From Yamagishiella unicocca (lineage: Eukaryota > Chlorophyta > Chlorophyceae > Chlamydomonadales > Volvocaceae): 64,000 nt of DNA. Under the pieces are notes generated by a model that was not told the origin of the DNA, did no database searches, and worked only from the letters and a program-made list of their open reading frames with translations. The stretch covers positions 248,001 through 312,000 of the forward strand of contig BDSL01000055.1 of assembly GCA_003116995.1 (NCBI GenBank), given 5' to 3'. Shown piece after piece: positions 11,020-21,256 of the stretch (its first letter is position 1; each line of letters starts with the position of its first letter). The translations under genes and the position numbers were made by a program.

Positions 11020-12691
11020 TCACTCCGCCTCGGGTGGGATGTTTGGGTTGGCGCCCTGGATGATGATGCCGCCGCGCTTGCCGGGAACCACACTGCCCGC
11101 CATGATCTCCGAGTACGACTCAGGCAGCGGCCGGTCGTTGGGCGGCGACAGCCACAGCCGCAACAGGTGCCGCGTGTGGTCGGGGCTGTCCTTGAAGGAG
11201 CCGCGGTAGTGCAGGCAGGTGTGGTTGGACAGCAGCTGCACGTCGCCTTGCCGCAGCACCATGCGCAGGCTGAGCTCGGGGCTGGCGGCGAGCTCGTTGA
11301 AGAGGCGCATGGCCTCGTGGTGCTCCGGCTGCAGCTTGGGCACCTCAGCATGGCGCTGACTCAGCAGGTAGTAGTTGTCGGAGTAGTTGACGGACAGGTG
11401 GCCCTTGTGGTAGTTGAACACAGGGATCTCGAAAAACGGCTTCTTGCCTGCGTGTGATGGGTCGGGACGAGCGCCGCGATCTGGGTCAAAGCCGGAAAGG
11501 CGGGAAGTGGGCCAGCAACCAAGACCCAGATGCGAACGCAGCGGTTGAAAGTTTAGTTGCATCCCGCTGGAACCTCCCCACACACCTGTCGGCACCTCCG
11601 ACTTGCGGTCGAAGAACCACGGACCCGCCAGCACCGGCCCCAGCTGCGGTGCCCTCCGTAGGATTTCGTTGTGGACGGAGATGGAGGACGACCAGCCGCT
11701 CTCGCCGCCCTCCTCGGCATCGGACAGGCACAGCAACGCTGTAGGGGAGAAGGAAGGCACATAGCAGGGATCAAGCGCCGATCAGCTCCAGAAATCACTA
11801 GGCATTCCGACGCATACACCCGGTCTCATAAGGCCCTCAGAAGTCCCTCAATTCTATCGGTAACCCTCACTTACAGACTAGATCAGCGGGTCCGTCGTTG
11901 TGCCAGGGTTGAGCGGCGTTGGTGGCGTAGAGGCGGGTGAGCGGGTTCTTTGGGTCGTGGCCGATATCCTTGATGTGGCCGATCAGGTGGCCCTTGGCGT
12001 TCTGCGGCACGGCGCGGCCCCAGTGCAGACCCAGGATCCAGTACGCCGCCAGCTGCTGCTGCCGGCTGTAGCGCCACACCGGCACACCGCGCACCAGCGC
12101 CCAGCCGCGCCCGAACTGCGCCTGCTGGCCGGCCTCCACTAGCGCCCCGGACAGCGTGGGCATGTTGAAGTCGGACAGGTCAACGTCCTGCGGTGTGTGT
12201 GAGGTGTTGAGAGGGAGATAGGAACGGCACGACAATTAGCCGCTGGGTGCGTTGGCTGTGGCGACAGAAGCCACTATACGAACCGTTCCGTAGCAATAGA
12301 CGCGCAACTAGGGTTGGCCGACCCAATTACCTGCAGGCGCTTGCCGCTCCCCAGGACGGCCGCCACAGCCGCATCCAGCTCTTCCACATAGGCTGGGCTC
12401 AGGTGCAGCATATGGTCCTCGAGTATCGCATAGTCGGAGGCGGTCCAGGCGTCGGGGCCTTCGATTAGGGTGTAGGGAACAACGGACCCTTGCCTGCGGC
12501 GGGCATAGGTCACAATAGTGTAATAAAGGACTACGTTAAAGCTGGGCATCAAACACAATCCTAGAGTTGAGCGACAGCTGTTTATTCCCAATTCGGATTA
12601 GGATTTCTTTCCGCCCAAACAGTGAGGTTGTCCAGTTGAGAACGGGTCCCTTTCGCAGGCCTTACCTGCTTGTCTGAAGGTCAGCGGCCAT
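11020..12691 (-). CDS. TauD/clavaminate synthase-like Fe(II)/2-oxoglutarate dioxygenase, copy 2
   Basis: Exons on the minus strand: 12691-12666, 12493-12331, 12187-11875, 11738-11586, 11447-11020 (360 aa, TGA stop). All five exon lengths and phases equal those of copy 1. The predicted protein differs only in exon 1 (MAADLQTS against MAVELQTS) and by one Val/Ile change in exon 2 (DYAILED). The His-x-Asp...His and 2-oxoglutarate Arg residues are the same, so both copies should be active on the same, unknown substrate. Intron 1 and both flanking regions differ from copy 1, which suggests separate promoters and possibly different expression. Confidence 0.85.
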
Positions 12692-13145
12692 CTCAATATT
12701 CGTGACAAAGGTATGTACTCGCGGTTTTATTTAAGTGCCAAAGGCAGGAACTGAGATGCCAGGGAAGGGTAGGAAGTGATTAAGCGAATAAGGCAGTATT
12801 GGCTTGTGGAAATATATGTAATTTATACATTTTGAAAACGTACAACTGCAGTCTCCATCAAAACGTGCAGCTCTCCGCGGCCTGCCGGCCTACCAACGGT
12901 CTCACTCCTTTCGGTTGGCCTCTTGGCCTCAACCCTCTGCAACGGTCGCCCGCCCTTCTTTCATACTAGTACAGGAATTCAGCGCTGACTTTACAATAAT
13001 ATTTTTTGTTCCCAACTGGTGTCATCGCGCAGCTCAGCTGCATGCTTGCGACCTAGCGCTCCACGCTGCCCCGCGCCCTCCTACCTCCTGTCGTCGCTTG
13101 GCGACCCACAACCAAGTAGCCTTTCGTCCATCTTTGTATGCAAAG
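12692..13145. other. Divergent upstream region of dioxygenase copy 2 and the alpha/beta hydrolase
   Basis: Start codons on opposite strands flank this stretch, so it should contain both promoters. It includes the block (12859-12932) similar to that upstream of dioxygenase copy 1. No RNA gene or ORF is supported. Confidence 0.5.
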
Positions 13146-13151
13146 ATGGAC
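13126..13151. repeat. Perfect 11-bp inverted repeat spanning the hydrolase start codon
   Basis: gtccatctttg and caaagatggac are perfect inverted copies separated by four bases (tatg). The proposed initiation ATG (13146) is inside the right arm. A further direct copy of caaagatggac lies at 13184-13194 in intron 1. Confidence 0.8.
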
Positions 13152-16100
13152 CGTGGATGCAGCCTCGCTGGTGAGTTCAATGACAAAGATGGACCTGTTG
13201 AAGATATAATCAAACTTTGGACGATGCGTGGCCTGGGCACCGACCTCAGGCCATCGGTGTAGCGCACAGCACCTTGCTGCATAAAATCTGACGTGCATGT
13301 TTTTGTAAAGCCCACCATCAAGCCGGGGCACGCGCGACCAGCATTTGAAATACTGCGATGCCCAACGCCTTGACATCCGCAGGTGTCCCTTGCGCTTGTT
13401 GTTGCCGCGACAGCCACACTGCCTTCACCTGTTGCGCTCAGCCTTGCATGCTGTGAGCTGGCCTTCGCTGCATCGGCTGCAGTTCGCTTCAGCGCGCATA
13501 GCGCTCCCGTTGATAACGCGGCTGGCCGTTGGTCTGCCGGCAGCGATGCGAGTGCCAGTGGGGGCCTCTCTCTTCCCCCCGCTGCAGCTGTCTTCGTTAA
13601 GCTGCTTCGGCGCCTGTATGGCTCAAAGCCGTCCTCAGTCGTACAGCCCGGTGTCGTTAGGGAGGCAGCTGCCCCTACAAGCGGCTGCTCGTATGCCGAG
13701 GGGGTCGCCGACAAACTTTTCGACGAGCGGGTGAGCGGGGATACCCTTTGGCACTTGGAAGGCTCCTGGGGCCAAATTGATACAAAGATTCCAAGGCCAA
13801 AATTCTGCAATAGGGCTACCTCAACACTACCAAATGAGCGACCTTGCCTCAACACTACTTCAGGACTCCCGCAGCGCCTCGCCCTGCCTTGCATCCGAGG
13901 CTTACACACAGACGCAACCCCAATATTCCCTCCATTTTTAACACACCATACGCCATTCCCAAAACACTATCTACATCGGTAGCTCCCCGCCTCACCTTGC
14001 TCTCCCCTTTTCCGCCGCCTCCCCGCAGGAGGGCCACCTGGACCTGCTCCAGGGAGGTCACCTGCTGGCGCAGTGGTTCATCGGCCTGACGGGGCCGCAC
14101 CAGCTGCACCTCTCCCACGTCACGCAGCTGCTGTCGTACCTGCTGCTGCCCACGCCCACTCCCGCCGCCGCCGCAGCTGCTGCTGCTTTCGGGCAGCAGC
14201 CTGCTGCTGGTGCCGATGGCGGCGCTGCCGCCGCTGCCACCGATTACCCTCTCGAACACTCCGTTCCCTGCCCCCGAATCCGCTCCTGGGCTGCCCGGCT
14301 CATGGACGTGGTGCACCGGCACCAGCACCAGCAACCCACCGAGCCCTCCTCCTCCGCCCCCCCCGCCACCGATGCCAAACTCCTGGCCTGCACCTCCGAC
14401 CCCTTGGTCGCTAGCTACCGCCCTCTCGTGTTCTACCTGCTGACGGAGGCAATCGCCGCCGCCACCCACCTGGCGCTGCTCCTCATGGGCTTCCGAGCCA
14501 CCGCCACACCCAATCGCACCGCCACGGTCTACAGCTGGGTGCCCGCAGGGGCACCCGCCACTGGCGCTGACGCAGCTGCCACCGCCGCCGCGACCGAAGT
14601 GGCTGCTGACGACACGCCGCTGGTGTTCCTGCACGGCATCGGCCTGGGCCTCACTCCGTACCTGCGCCTGCTGGGCCGGCTGGTGGCGGCCGGGGGCGGC
14701 CGTCGCCGCGTGTTCGCGGTGCAGTACAAGCACGTGTCCATGCGCCTCACCACCAACATACCCGCGCCGCAAGAGGTGGCGGCGGATGTGGCGGCGTTCC
14801 TGGCGGACAAGGTGGGTGTGCGTGTGTATAGGGGGGGTGTTGGCGAGCCACATTCAGCTTCCTCGGCGATAAGGTTGACCTAGAGCCCTCATATGCTTCG
14901 CAGCACCTGACCTACGACCTTGGTCACCACCCTGATCTCCGCCCCCTGCGCCCCCGCCCACCCCCCTCCACCCCCCAGGGCGTCACCCGCATGTCGCTGC
15001 TCGCCCACTCGTACGGCACCCTGGTCGCCTCCGCCCTCACCAAGCTGGCAGCCGCCTCCGCCCGCGCCCCAGCCATCAGCCGCCTGACGCTGGTCGACCC
15101 CGTCTGGTGAGAGAGCGGCGACCCGTGGGTCGGCCACTCAAACACACACAGGATTCCAACGGACCCCTTTTCCGGCACCTCTGCTGGGACTAGGCAATCT
15201 GTCCAATCTGTAACGCGCGCTATTAATTCGCCCTGCCCGCTCCTCCGCCCTCCCCCCCCAGCTTCGCCATGTTCCTGCCGACTCTGGTGCGCAACGCCAT
15301 CTACCAGCAGCCAGTCGTGGCACCGCCGCCCGCACAGGACGGGGCGCAGGCGGCAGCCGGTTCATCGGTCGGTCGCGGCCTCCTACGCAGTCTGATTAAA
15401 GGTACGAGAGCAAGACATTAACGAGGCAAGGGTATGACCCAGCCCGTAGTTGCATGAGCGCAACATGTGAAACCTTAACGTGTGCAGCTCGTTTGATGCG
15501 TCTTTTTAACTTCACCCCTCCAGCCGTAGATCCTGTGGAATCTCAACCCTCCCTCCCTCCCTCCCCCTCTAGGCCTCGTTGTTGCCGAGTTCCACTGCTC
15601 CGTGGCTCTGCGTCGCCGCCTGGACTGGGCCGCCGTCAACCTGTGGCCCTCGGAGCTGCCGGCGGAGTGCACGGTGGTGCTGTCGGGCCGCGACAACCTG
15701 GTGCCGGTGCGGGAGGTGCGCCGCATACTGGTGAGCGCCAGGAAGCAGCTGGGGGGGGGAAGCCAGGGCAAGCAGCCTGGGGATGAGGGAAGGGCTCGTC
15801 CTGGCGCATCTTCCTGGCGAAATGTTGGTACTGTATGCATCTTTGCACCTGAACATTAAGTCCTCGCGCACCTCCCTCTCCGCTCTAGGGCGGCCCAAGC
15901 GGCCCCGTTCCCCTGTCCACTGCCCCCCCACCCCCCTGCCCCCTGTCCTGACCTGCCACGCCCGCCCCATCCACCTGCCCGCACACCTCCAGGCCAACCG
16001 CGCCGCGCTGGTGGGCCCCTCCTCCCCGCACCCCACCGTGCTGTACCGCGAGGACCTGGGCCACGGGGGCTTCCTGGGGGACGAGGACTGCCAGGCGCAG

Positions 16101-16832
16101 GTGCTGGCGGCGGCGATGAACGTGACCCTGGAGCAGGCGCGTGAGGCGGTGGCGGCAACCAGCCGCAGCCGCCGCATCATCACGGAGCCGCCTCTGCCCG
16201 CAGACGTGCTCGTGCCCGCCCTGGCCGCCGACAGCTACGTCCTGGTTGCCGCCCCTGCCATCGAAGCGGTCGAGGCCGTGTGGTCCCAGCCGCTGGGCGT
16301 CCTATCCTGGGATGCAGTCCCAGCCGCCAAGGTCCCCGCGCCTCGCCGCATCACCTTGGCTCCCTGGGCTCCCTGGGTTTCTCCCCTGCCGCCCTCATGG
16401 TCCCCAGTGCTGGCGCTGCTGCCGCACAGCCCATACCTGCCGCTGGCAGCCGCGGCGGCCGTGTTCAGTATTCTCGCCCTGGCGGAAGGTAACACTCTGG
16501 ACGGTGGTTGTAGCGGCGTCATCGGCTCGGAGGATAGGACGCCGCTGGAGGTGCTGGCCATGCTGGGGGTCATGTGCGGGGTGCCTCGGGTGTGGAATGA
16601 GGAGGACGTGCTGGAAGGCCAGCCGTGTCCGGCCCCCCTCGTGCGGCAGCGCTTGCACAGCAGCACGGTCCCGGCACGCAGCACACGCCTGGTGCCGGCC
16701 TGTCTTGTCAGCAAGCGAGCGGGAAGGCCAGCGCTGGCGCTGGCGGCCCGGCGTCCGGCTGTCCAGACCGTCCGCAACGCTGTGGCAGCTCGTCAGGCTG
16801 GCGGCCCGTGGGTCACTCGCATGCTGCGTTGA
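13146..16832 (+). CDS. Alpha/beta hydrolase-fold protein
   Basis: Seven exons: 13146-13170, 13414-13730, 14029-14811, 14979-15106, 15262-15401, 15573-15730, 15993-16832 (796 aa). Exon 1 is tentative: no ATG lies in the exon 2 frame, and the ATG at 13146 splices in phase to an acceptor at 13412-13413. The hydrolase core is clear: DTPLVFLHGIGLGLTPYLRLL (oxyanion strand), nucleophile Ser386 in LLAHSYGTLV (an A-H-S-Y-G elbow), acid Asp505 in VLSGRDNLVP, and His541 in EDLGHGGFL. The Ser-Asp-His order fits esterase, lipase or thioesterase activity; the substrate is unknown. The N-terminal ~280 residues and the C-terminal ~250 residues are Ala/Pro-rich and unrecognised; FYLLTEAIAAATHLALLLMG could be a membrane segment. 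A possible TGTAA signal is near 17982. Confidence 0.75.
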
Positions 16833-18616
16833 CCGTTGAGCCTTGATGGATGGACGACGAAGTGGGGCAAGGTGGTGCAGCACTGCACGGCGTGACTCAT
16901 GATTTTAGTTCTCGCTCGGGAGTACGGATTTGCTTCGGATGGCGGAGTGCGGGCGGGAGTCATTGTTTGACGTCCCCCTCCCCCTTTTAGTTTTGGCACG
17001 AGGATGTGGGCCCCCCCTTGATGGCATGAGGATGAGGGGTCCCCCTTGAAGGCGTGAGGGTACTAGGCGTGGTCCAGCCCTGACCCGAACTGCGGCTACA
17101 CCCGACCAGTGTGCAGCGACCTTCGCGCTGCAGAGTGTTCGGGCACCACCTGGGTAGGACTGACCGAAGAAATGGCGCGTTCGTGTGCGGTAGGTATGCT
17201 GTGGCTGCGGTGGCGCGTTCAGACACGACCAGCTTACCGCCTCTATCTGTCGCCGGACAGGCGCATTTTTTCCAGGAGTGGAGGCGGTGGTGAGTTGCGG
17301 CGGGACCGGATGAGAGGGCGCCGACCCAGATCGCTGCGTCCAGCAGCGCCTGCGGGCTGACCCGTGGGCCTGTGCTGGCCTGCGCAGCGCGGAAGTGTAC
17401 ATACAGGGGGGGCCGGGTCCTTGTGTCCTACCCAACGTGTCCGGGATTTGCCATTAGATTACTTCTTTGTTGTTGTTTCGAGGGATAGTATAATCTTGTG
17501 CAGTGAGCCGCCCACAAGGCCCAACGGAACCAGCGGTGTAGCCTGGAAAGGTGTGCGTTCGTAACCTTCCAAGTGGCAGCCGACTAAAATGGGCAATGAC
17601 TGCCACTGCACTAGTAAGTCGACTTAACCGGTAATCACCTTTAAAAGAACTGGGGCTGCATCCTCGCATATTAGTTTCCTGCCTTTCATTATGGCAACTT
17701 GCTAGTACGTGCCTCTGATGGAGTCGATACCTCTGTGTCGGCGGTGACTCTTCGGCGAATTTTCCGGCCTCTCGTTATGGTGACTTGGTGGTACATGCCA
17801 CTTAACGGCGTTGATACTCACTGTGCTGGCCTGTGACCATCCGGTAAATACGAACGAGTGGCATATTGCTTTTTGATAGCTAGATGGAGTGAAGGCGGAG
17901 GGCGGCGCTGGTAAGGGACAATATATCGCAGACTCCCATTAATAACTCGCAAAGACCTTGCAGTCGGTTCGGTCACCGTATGTAAACCTTCCGTTGATAC
18001 GTTCCCTCAGTACCGGTACGGCATCCGATTTCCCGATTTTCTTTGGTACAGCAGTGCATTCCAGCTAAATTGTTGCATAGACTTGCGGCCTCCTACAGTC
18101 GTGGTTCGGATTAGAAATTTATGTAGCGGAGGAGGGGCTCAACCTTACAATTCGACCCATGGTTCATGTGTCCTGAAGTGTCCTCAACCCTCGGGACCCC
18201 CATCAGGAGAATTTATGATAACACAGATGGCAACGACGACCAAAAGTTTTGCTCTCAGCCACGGGCGGCTACAAGAAGGAAGGGTTCTTGCCCCAGCACC
18301 GGGCTTCAGTCCAGACTTATACGTTATACATATTAACTAACGAATACAAAGCCCGAATTCGCCATGAGTAGCACATGGGCGCTCATGAAATCCTGGGCGA
18401 TGGTATACACATCCTTGTTCAAAGAGGACGAAGGTGCAGCAGCGTCCCCGTCCAAGTCCTGGATGCTTGGCAGCTCATGTTCGTTAAGCCCATACCAGTA
18501 TATACATGGGGCTTATATGTTACTCGGGAACCTGAACCTGCGCATCGGATTTCACGCGGCAGTTGGTGTCCGAACTCCTGAGGTTGGGCTTACGGACGAA
18601 TTTCGCGCACTGCCCA
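16833..18616. other. Convergent intergenic region
   Basis: Between the hydrolase (plus) and the 86-aa gene (minus). It should hold a long hydrolase 3' UTR (first clear TGTAA near 17982) and the 3' UTR of the minus gene (TTACA near 18142). Short imperfect direct repeats of a ggatgaggggtccccc type occur near 17000-17060. No gene is seen. Confidence 0.5.
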
Positions 18617-19017
18617 TCAACTTGCCTCATTGTTAAATATTGAAAATTTCTTGGCGCGGATGCGCATGTCGAAGAGCTGCAGGAAAGCGGCCACGCTTAT
18701 TAAAAGGGGTGCTGGCGTTTCAAGCCTTTCCCTTGGCCGTAACCCCAAACTTACTGATTTTATCTCGTTGTTGTAGCGGTTTCCAACATTCGATGCATAC
18801 TTCTCGTCATCGTAGAAGGCAGGGTTGCGGGTGGCCCTGTTACGGAAAAGGAGCCGCGTCAGCAAGGACCTTCGGAACCGCGCCAGCAGCTCACTTACTC
18901 GGGGTCCCGCGCCGGCACTCGGGCCACCATGCCGACCAAACCCATAGCAGCACAAGCAATAGGTACCATCAAAATGTAGGCATCGAGGGGGAGCTTGAAT
19001 GCAGCACTGGGGGCCAT
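18617..19017 (-). CDS. Small single-span membrane protein, possibly a mitochondrial respiratory-chain subunit
   Basis: Three minus-strand exons join in phase: 19017-18899, 18836-18755, 18676-18617 (86 aa, TGA). Each junction has good GT/AG signals (gtaagt donors, ttttccgtaacag and ttcctgcag acceptors). The protein begins MAPSAAFKLPLDAYILMVPI, has one hydrophobic helix at about residues 13-34 ending in MVARVPARDPE, then a hydrophilic tail containing NPAFYDDEKYASNVGNRYNN and many Lys/Arg near the C-terminus. The short N-terminus, single helix followed by R..P.D/E, and basic tail resemble the NDUFA4 (MLRQ)/B12D type of respiratory-chain accessory protein, but the resemblance is weak. An unknown organelle membrane protein is the alternative. 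Confidence 0.6.
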
Positions 19018-19847
19018 GGTTGTTTTCCGATTCTACGAAGAAGCAGAGTCAATGCCTCACTAGCGATCAATTTTATCCGAATACTTAACAAATTGTCGGG
19101 AGGATTGGGCTTTTATGCAGTTGCGCGGCGGATTCGCTAACCGTCACGAAACAGTCCCGGAGCCAGGATCCGCCTCAGCGCAAAAGCGTAAAGTCGCCTT
19201 ACCCTTTCAAATGCATGAGTTGTTAAAAATTTAAGCCTCTCTGTAAGTTGTTTCGCCTGCATGCATACATGAAAAGCGTTACCTGCGACGGTTGCGCCCC
19301 ACTCGCTGCTACAAAAAGTGTCAAAGCCTCAGCAAGCACCCGCACTGATGCAGATCAGATAAACATGTCAACGTTTGGTGTCTAGCTTTGCATGCTAGAA
19401 TAATCCATATAGTCCCTCCGGCAGGGCGCCCAGCGGCAGCTCCGGCAATGTGGACATGAAGCCACTGGCAAGCTCTCCAGCGACGCCGTCTCCATTGGAA
19501 AATCATTCATTGCAGTGTAACGGTCTAATCCTACAGGGACGAACTAGTCGATGTGATTGCCTAGTCAGCGGCCCACGCAGGATTTCCCACGGGGCCCCAT
19601 CGCAAAGTGCAGTACGGGGAAGCACGGTCACATGGCGTGTGCACGGGACCTCTGAAGATTTGTAATGGTTTCGGGGTCGCCGTATCGCGATTAATGTACT
19701 GTTAGGCGACTTTGTAGCATTGGGACGGCAAAAGTACGCTGCTGTGCTGTGCAGGGAAAGGGGGAGGGGACTCTGTGCACCTGGAAGTGCACAGTCCTGG
19801 AATTGCTGCAAAAAAATGTCATACCCCACGGTGGGCGGCCCTCGCCC

Positions 19848-20024
19848 TCAACCAAACCCGGATGTGAAGATCTCCTGGACCATGCGCACGTCTCGCCAGG
19901 TCTCTCCGTGAGGAATTGTTATGGGTTTTTTGCCCAATGTCTTCAGCACGTTGAACCTACGCACTTGGCCTGGCATGCCGCGGACGCCTGCATTGGGCAG
20001 TACGCTGCTTGCCTTCCCGCTCAT
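19848..20024 (-). CDS. Possible small protein, unverified
   Basis: Minus-strand reading frame starting at the ATG at 20024 (an in-frame ATG at 20048 also exists) and ending at 19848 (58 aa). It contains RRFNVLKTLGKKPITIPHGE and the C-terminus MVQEIFTSGFG. Codon use is moderately like real genes here, and a good acceptor (gtttcctgtgcccag) lies just upstream, so it could be the last or an internal exon of a spliced gene. A further minus-strand exon candidate at about 19395-19465 ends PELPLGALPEGLYGLF and could follow in phase through a weak donor. I do not recognise it. Confidence 0.3.
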   Translation of the reverse strand: MSGKASSVLPNAGVRGMPGQVRRFNVLKTLGKKPITIPHGETWRDVRMVQEIFTSGFG

Positions 20025-20370
20025 CGCACTAACAAGAGGGCTGGGCACAGGAAACTGTGGATTTCGGCCGCGTCATGCCGTGCCATGCTGTGCTATGCTG
20101 CGTTCGTGCTGCGTCGTGCTGTGGGTGCGTTGTGCCAAACCGTGCCATGCTGCTGGCCAAGCCGTCTGCTCCGTTTTTGCCCCCTCCTTGACATGCCCGC
20201 AAAGTGGGACGGCCATCCGCACATTAAACAAGTTCGGCGTTACAAGAAGCCCCACTATACGCTTCCAAAGACGCGCATATGTCGTACAATCGTACGACCG
20301 CTGCATGTACGTCACAGCGACGTGCGCGCGTGAGCAAACGTCGGCTTGTGGCATTCTGCCACATATCGCA

Positions 20371-20456
20371 CATACACACACACCACATACACACACACCA
20401 CATACACACACACCACATACACACACACCACATACACACACACCACATACACACAC
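20371..20456. repeat. 15-bp CA-rich tandem repeat, about 6 copies
   Basis: Units of catacacacacacca start at 20371, 20386, 20401, 20416, 20431 and 20446 and are identical. This is typical non-coding volvocine minisatellite DNA. Confidence 0.9.
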
Positions 20457-20998
20457 GTAGACAAAAACAACGCCAACCATTTAAAGCTGTGCTGCCGCAT
20501 GCAGCCACAAGTAGCCTGCCTCCCAATCGCGACGCAAAGGCTCCGCAGCAGGCTACACCTCTTACGTACTGAACCTGCGTCCTACAACGCCAACAACAAA
20601 CAGCAGAACCACTGTCCAGCGTCCTTGCGGCTGCCTGAACTGCGCCGGGCGCGTGGGCGCTTAACTAACACAAGACCTATCCTTAGCTAAACACCGTAAG
20701 CCGTTATTGAGACACAAAGAATGAACCCCCATTTTCGCTTGACGCTATGGATGTAAGCGATGCGGATGAGGTGTACAACCATGCCGTACCCCTCTCGTAC
20801 GTACTTTCCTGGGCAGTGGGCCTGCGGGCCTGTCGCCCCTGCGCGCTCACCTTTCCTGGGCCGCCCGGGCCCAGTCCCTTGCTAGGTAGGGGCCTGCCGC
20901 AGCGGCGCTGTTACTGCTGCTGCATGGACAGGTCCCTCCCGCCCTCCCGCTCGGTGCCAGGCCAAACGACATCCGGCCTCATGCTGAACCGCAGCCTC

Positions 20999-21090
20999 CA
21001 CCCGCCTCTGCCCGCCCCAGGCCGCCTCTGCCCGCCCCAGGCCGCCTCTGCCCGCCTCAGGCCGCCTCTGCCCGCCTCAGGCCGCCTCTG
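20999..21090. repeat. 20-bp GC-rich tandem repeat, about 4.5 copies
   Basis: The unit is aggccgcctctgcccgccyc, repeated with a C/T change. It lies in the probable 3' UTR of malate synthase. Confidence 0.85.
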
Positions 21091-21256
21091 AGGGCTGCCA
21101 CTCCAACCCGCACCCGCTTTCGCACCCACTCAGGTTGTGACGGGGTGCGGCGGCAGCACCTCCAGAGGGCAACACCACTTGCGACACCCCCTCCCCCGGC
21201 TGCCGTCTACGGCCAGAGGATGGGTGGGTTTGCTCGCATTCGGAGGTGGGTTTGCT

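Larger units (their letters stand above)
19018..21256. other. Intergenic region with microsatellites and one possible small gene
   Basis: Upstream of the 86-aa gene and downstream of malate synthase. It contains CA-rich and GC-rich tandem repeats (separate entries) and minus-strand TGTAA near 20240 that could end the malate synthase transcript. A possible minus-strand small protein lies at 19848-20024. Confidence 0.5.

Noticed and set aside
13034..13909. 291-aa minus-strand ORF
   Set aside because: It is antisense to exons 1-2 of the hydrolase, has no domain, and is explained by the GC-rich complement of real codons.
13383..13982. Hydrolase reading frame beginning directly at 13383
   Set aside because: The first codon is GTG right after a CAG acceptor and no ATG exists in the frame, so an upstream exon is needed; 13146-13170 spliced to 13414 fits.
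20073..20572. Several ORFs coding Thr/His/Tyr or Val/Cys repeats
   Set aside because: They are translations of the 15-bp CA-rich microsatellite in all frames.
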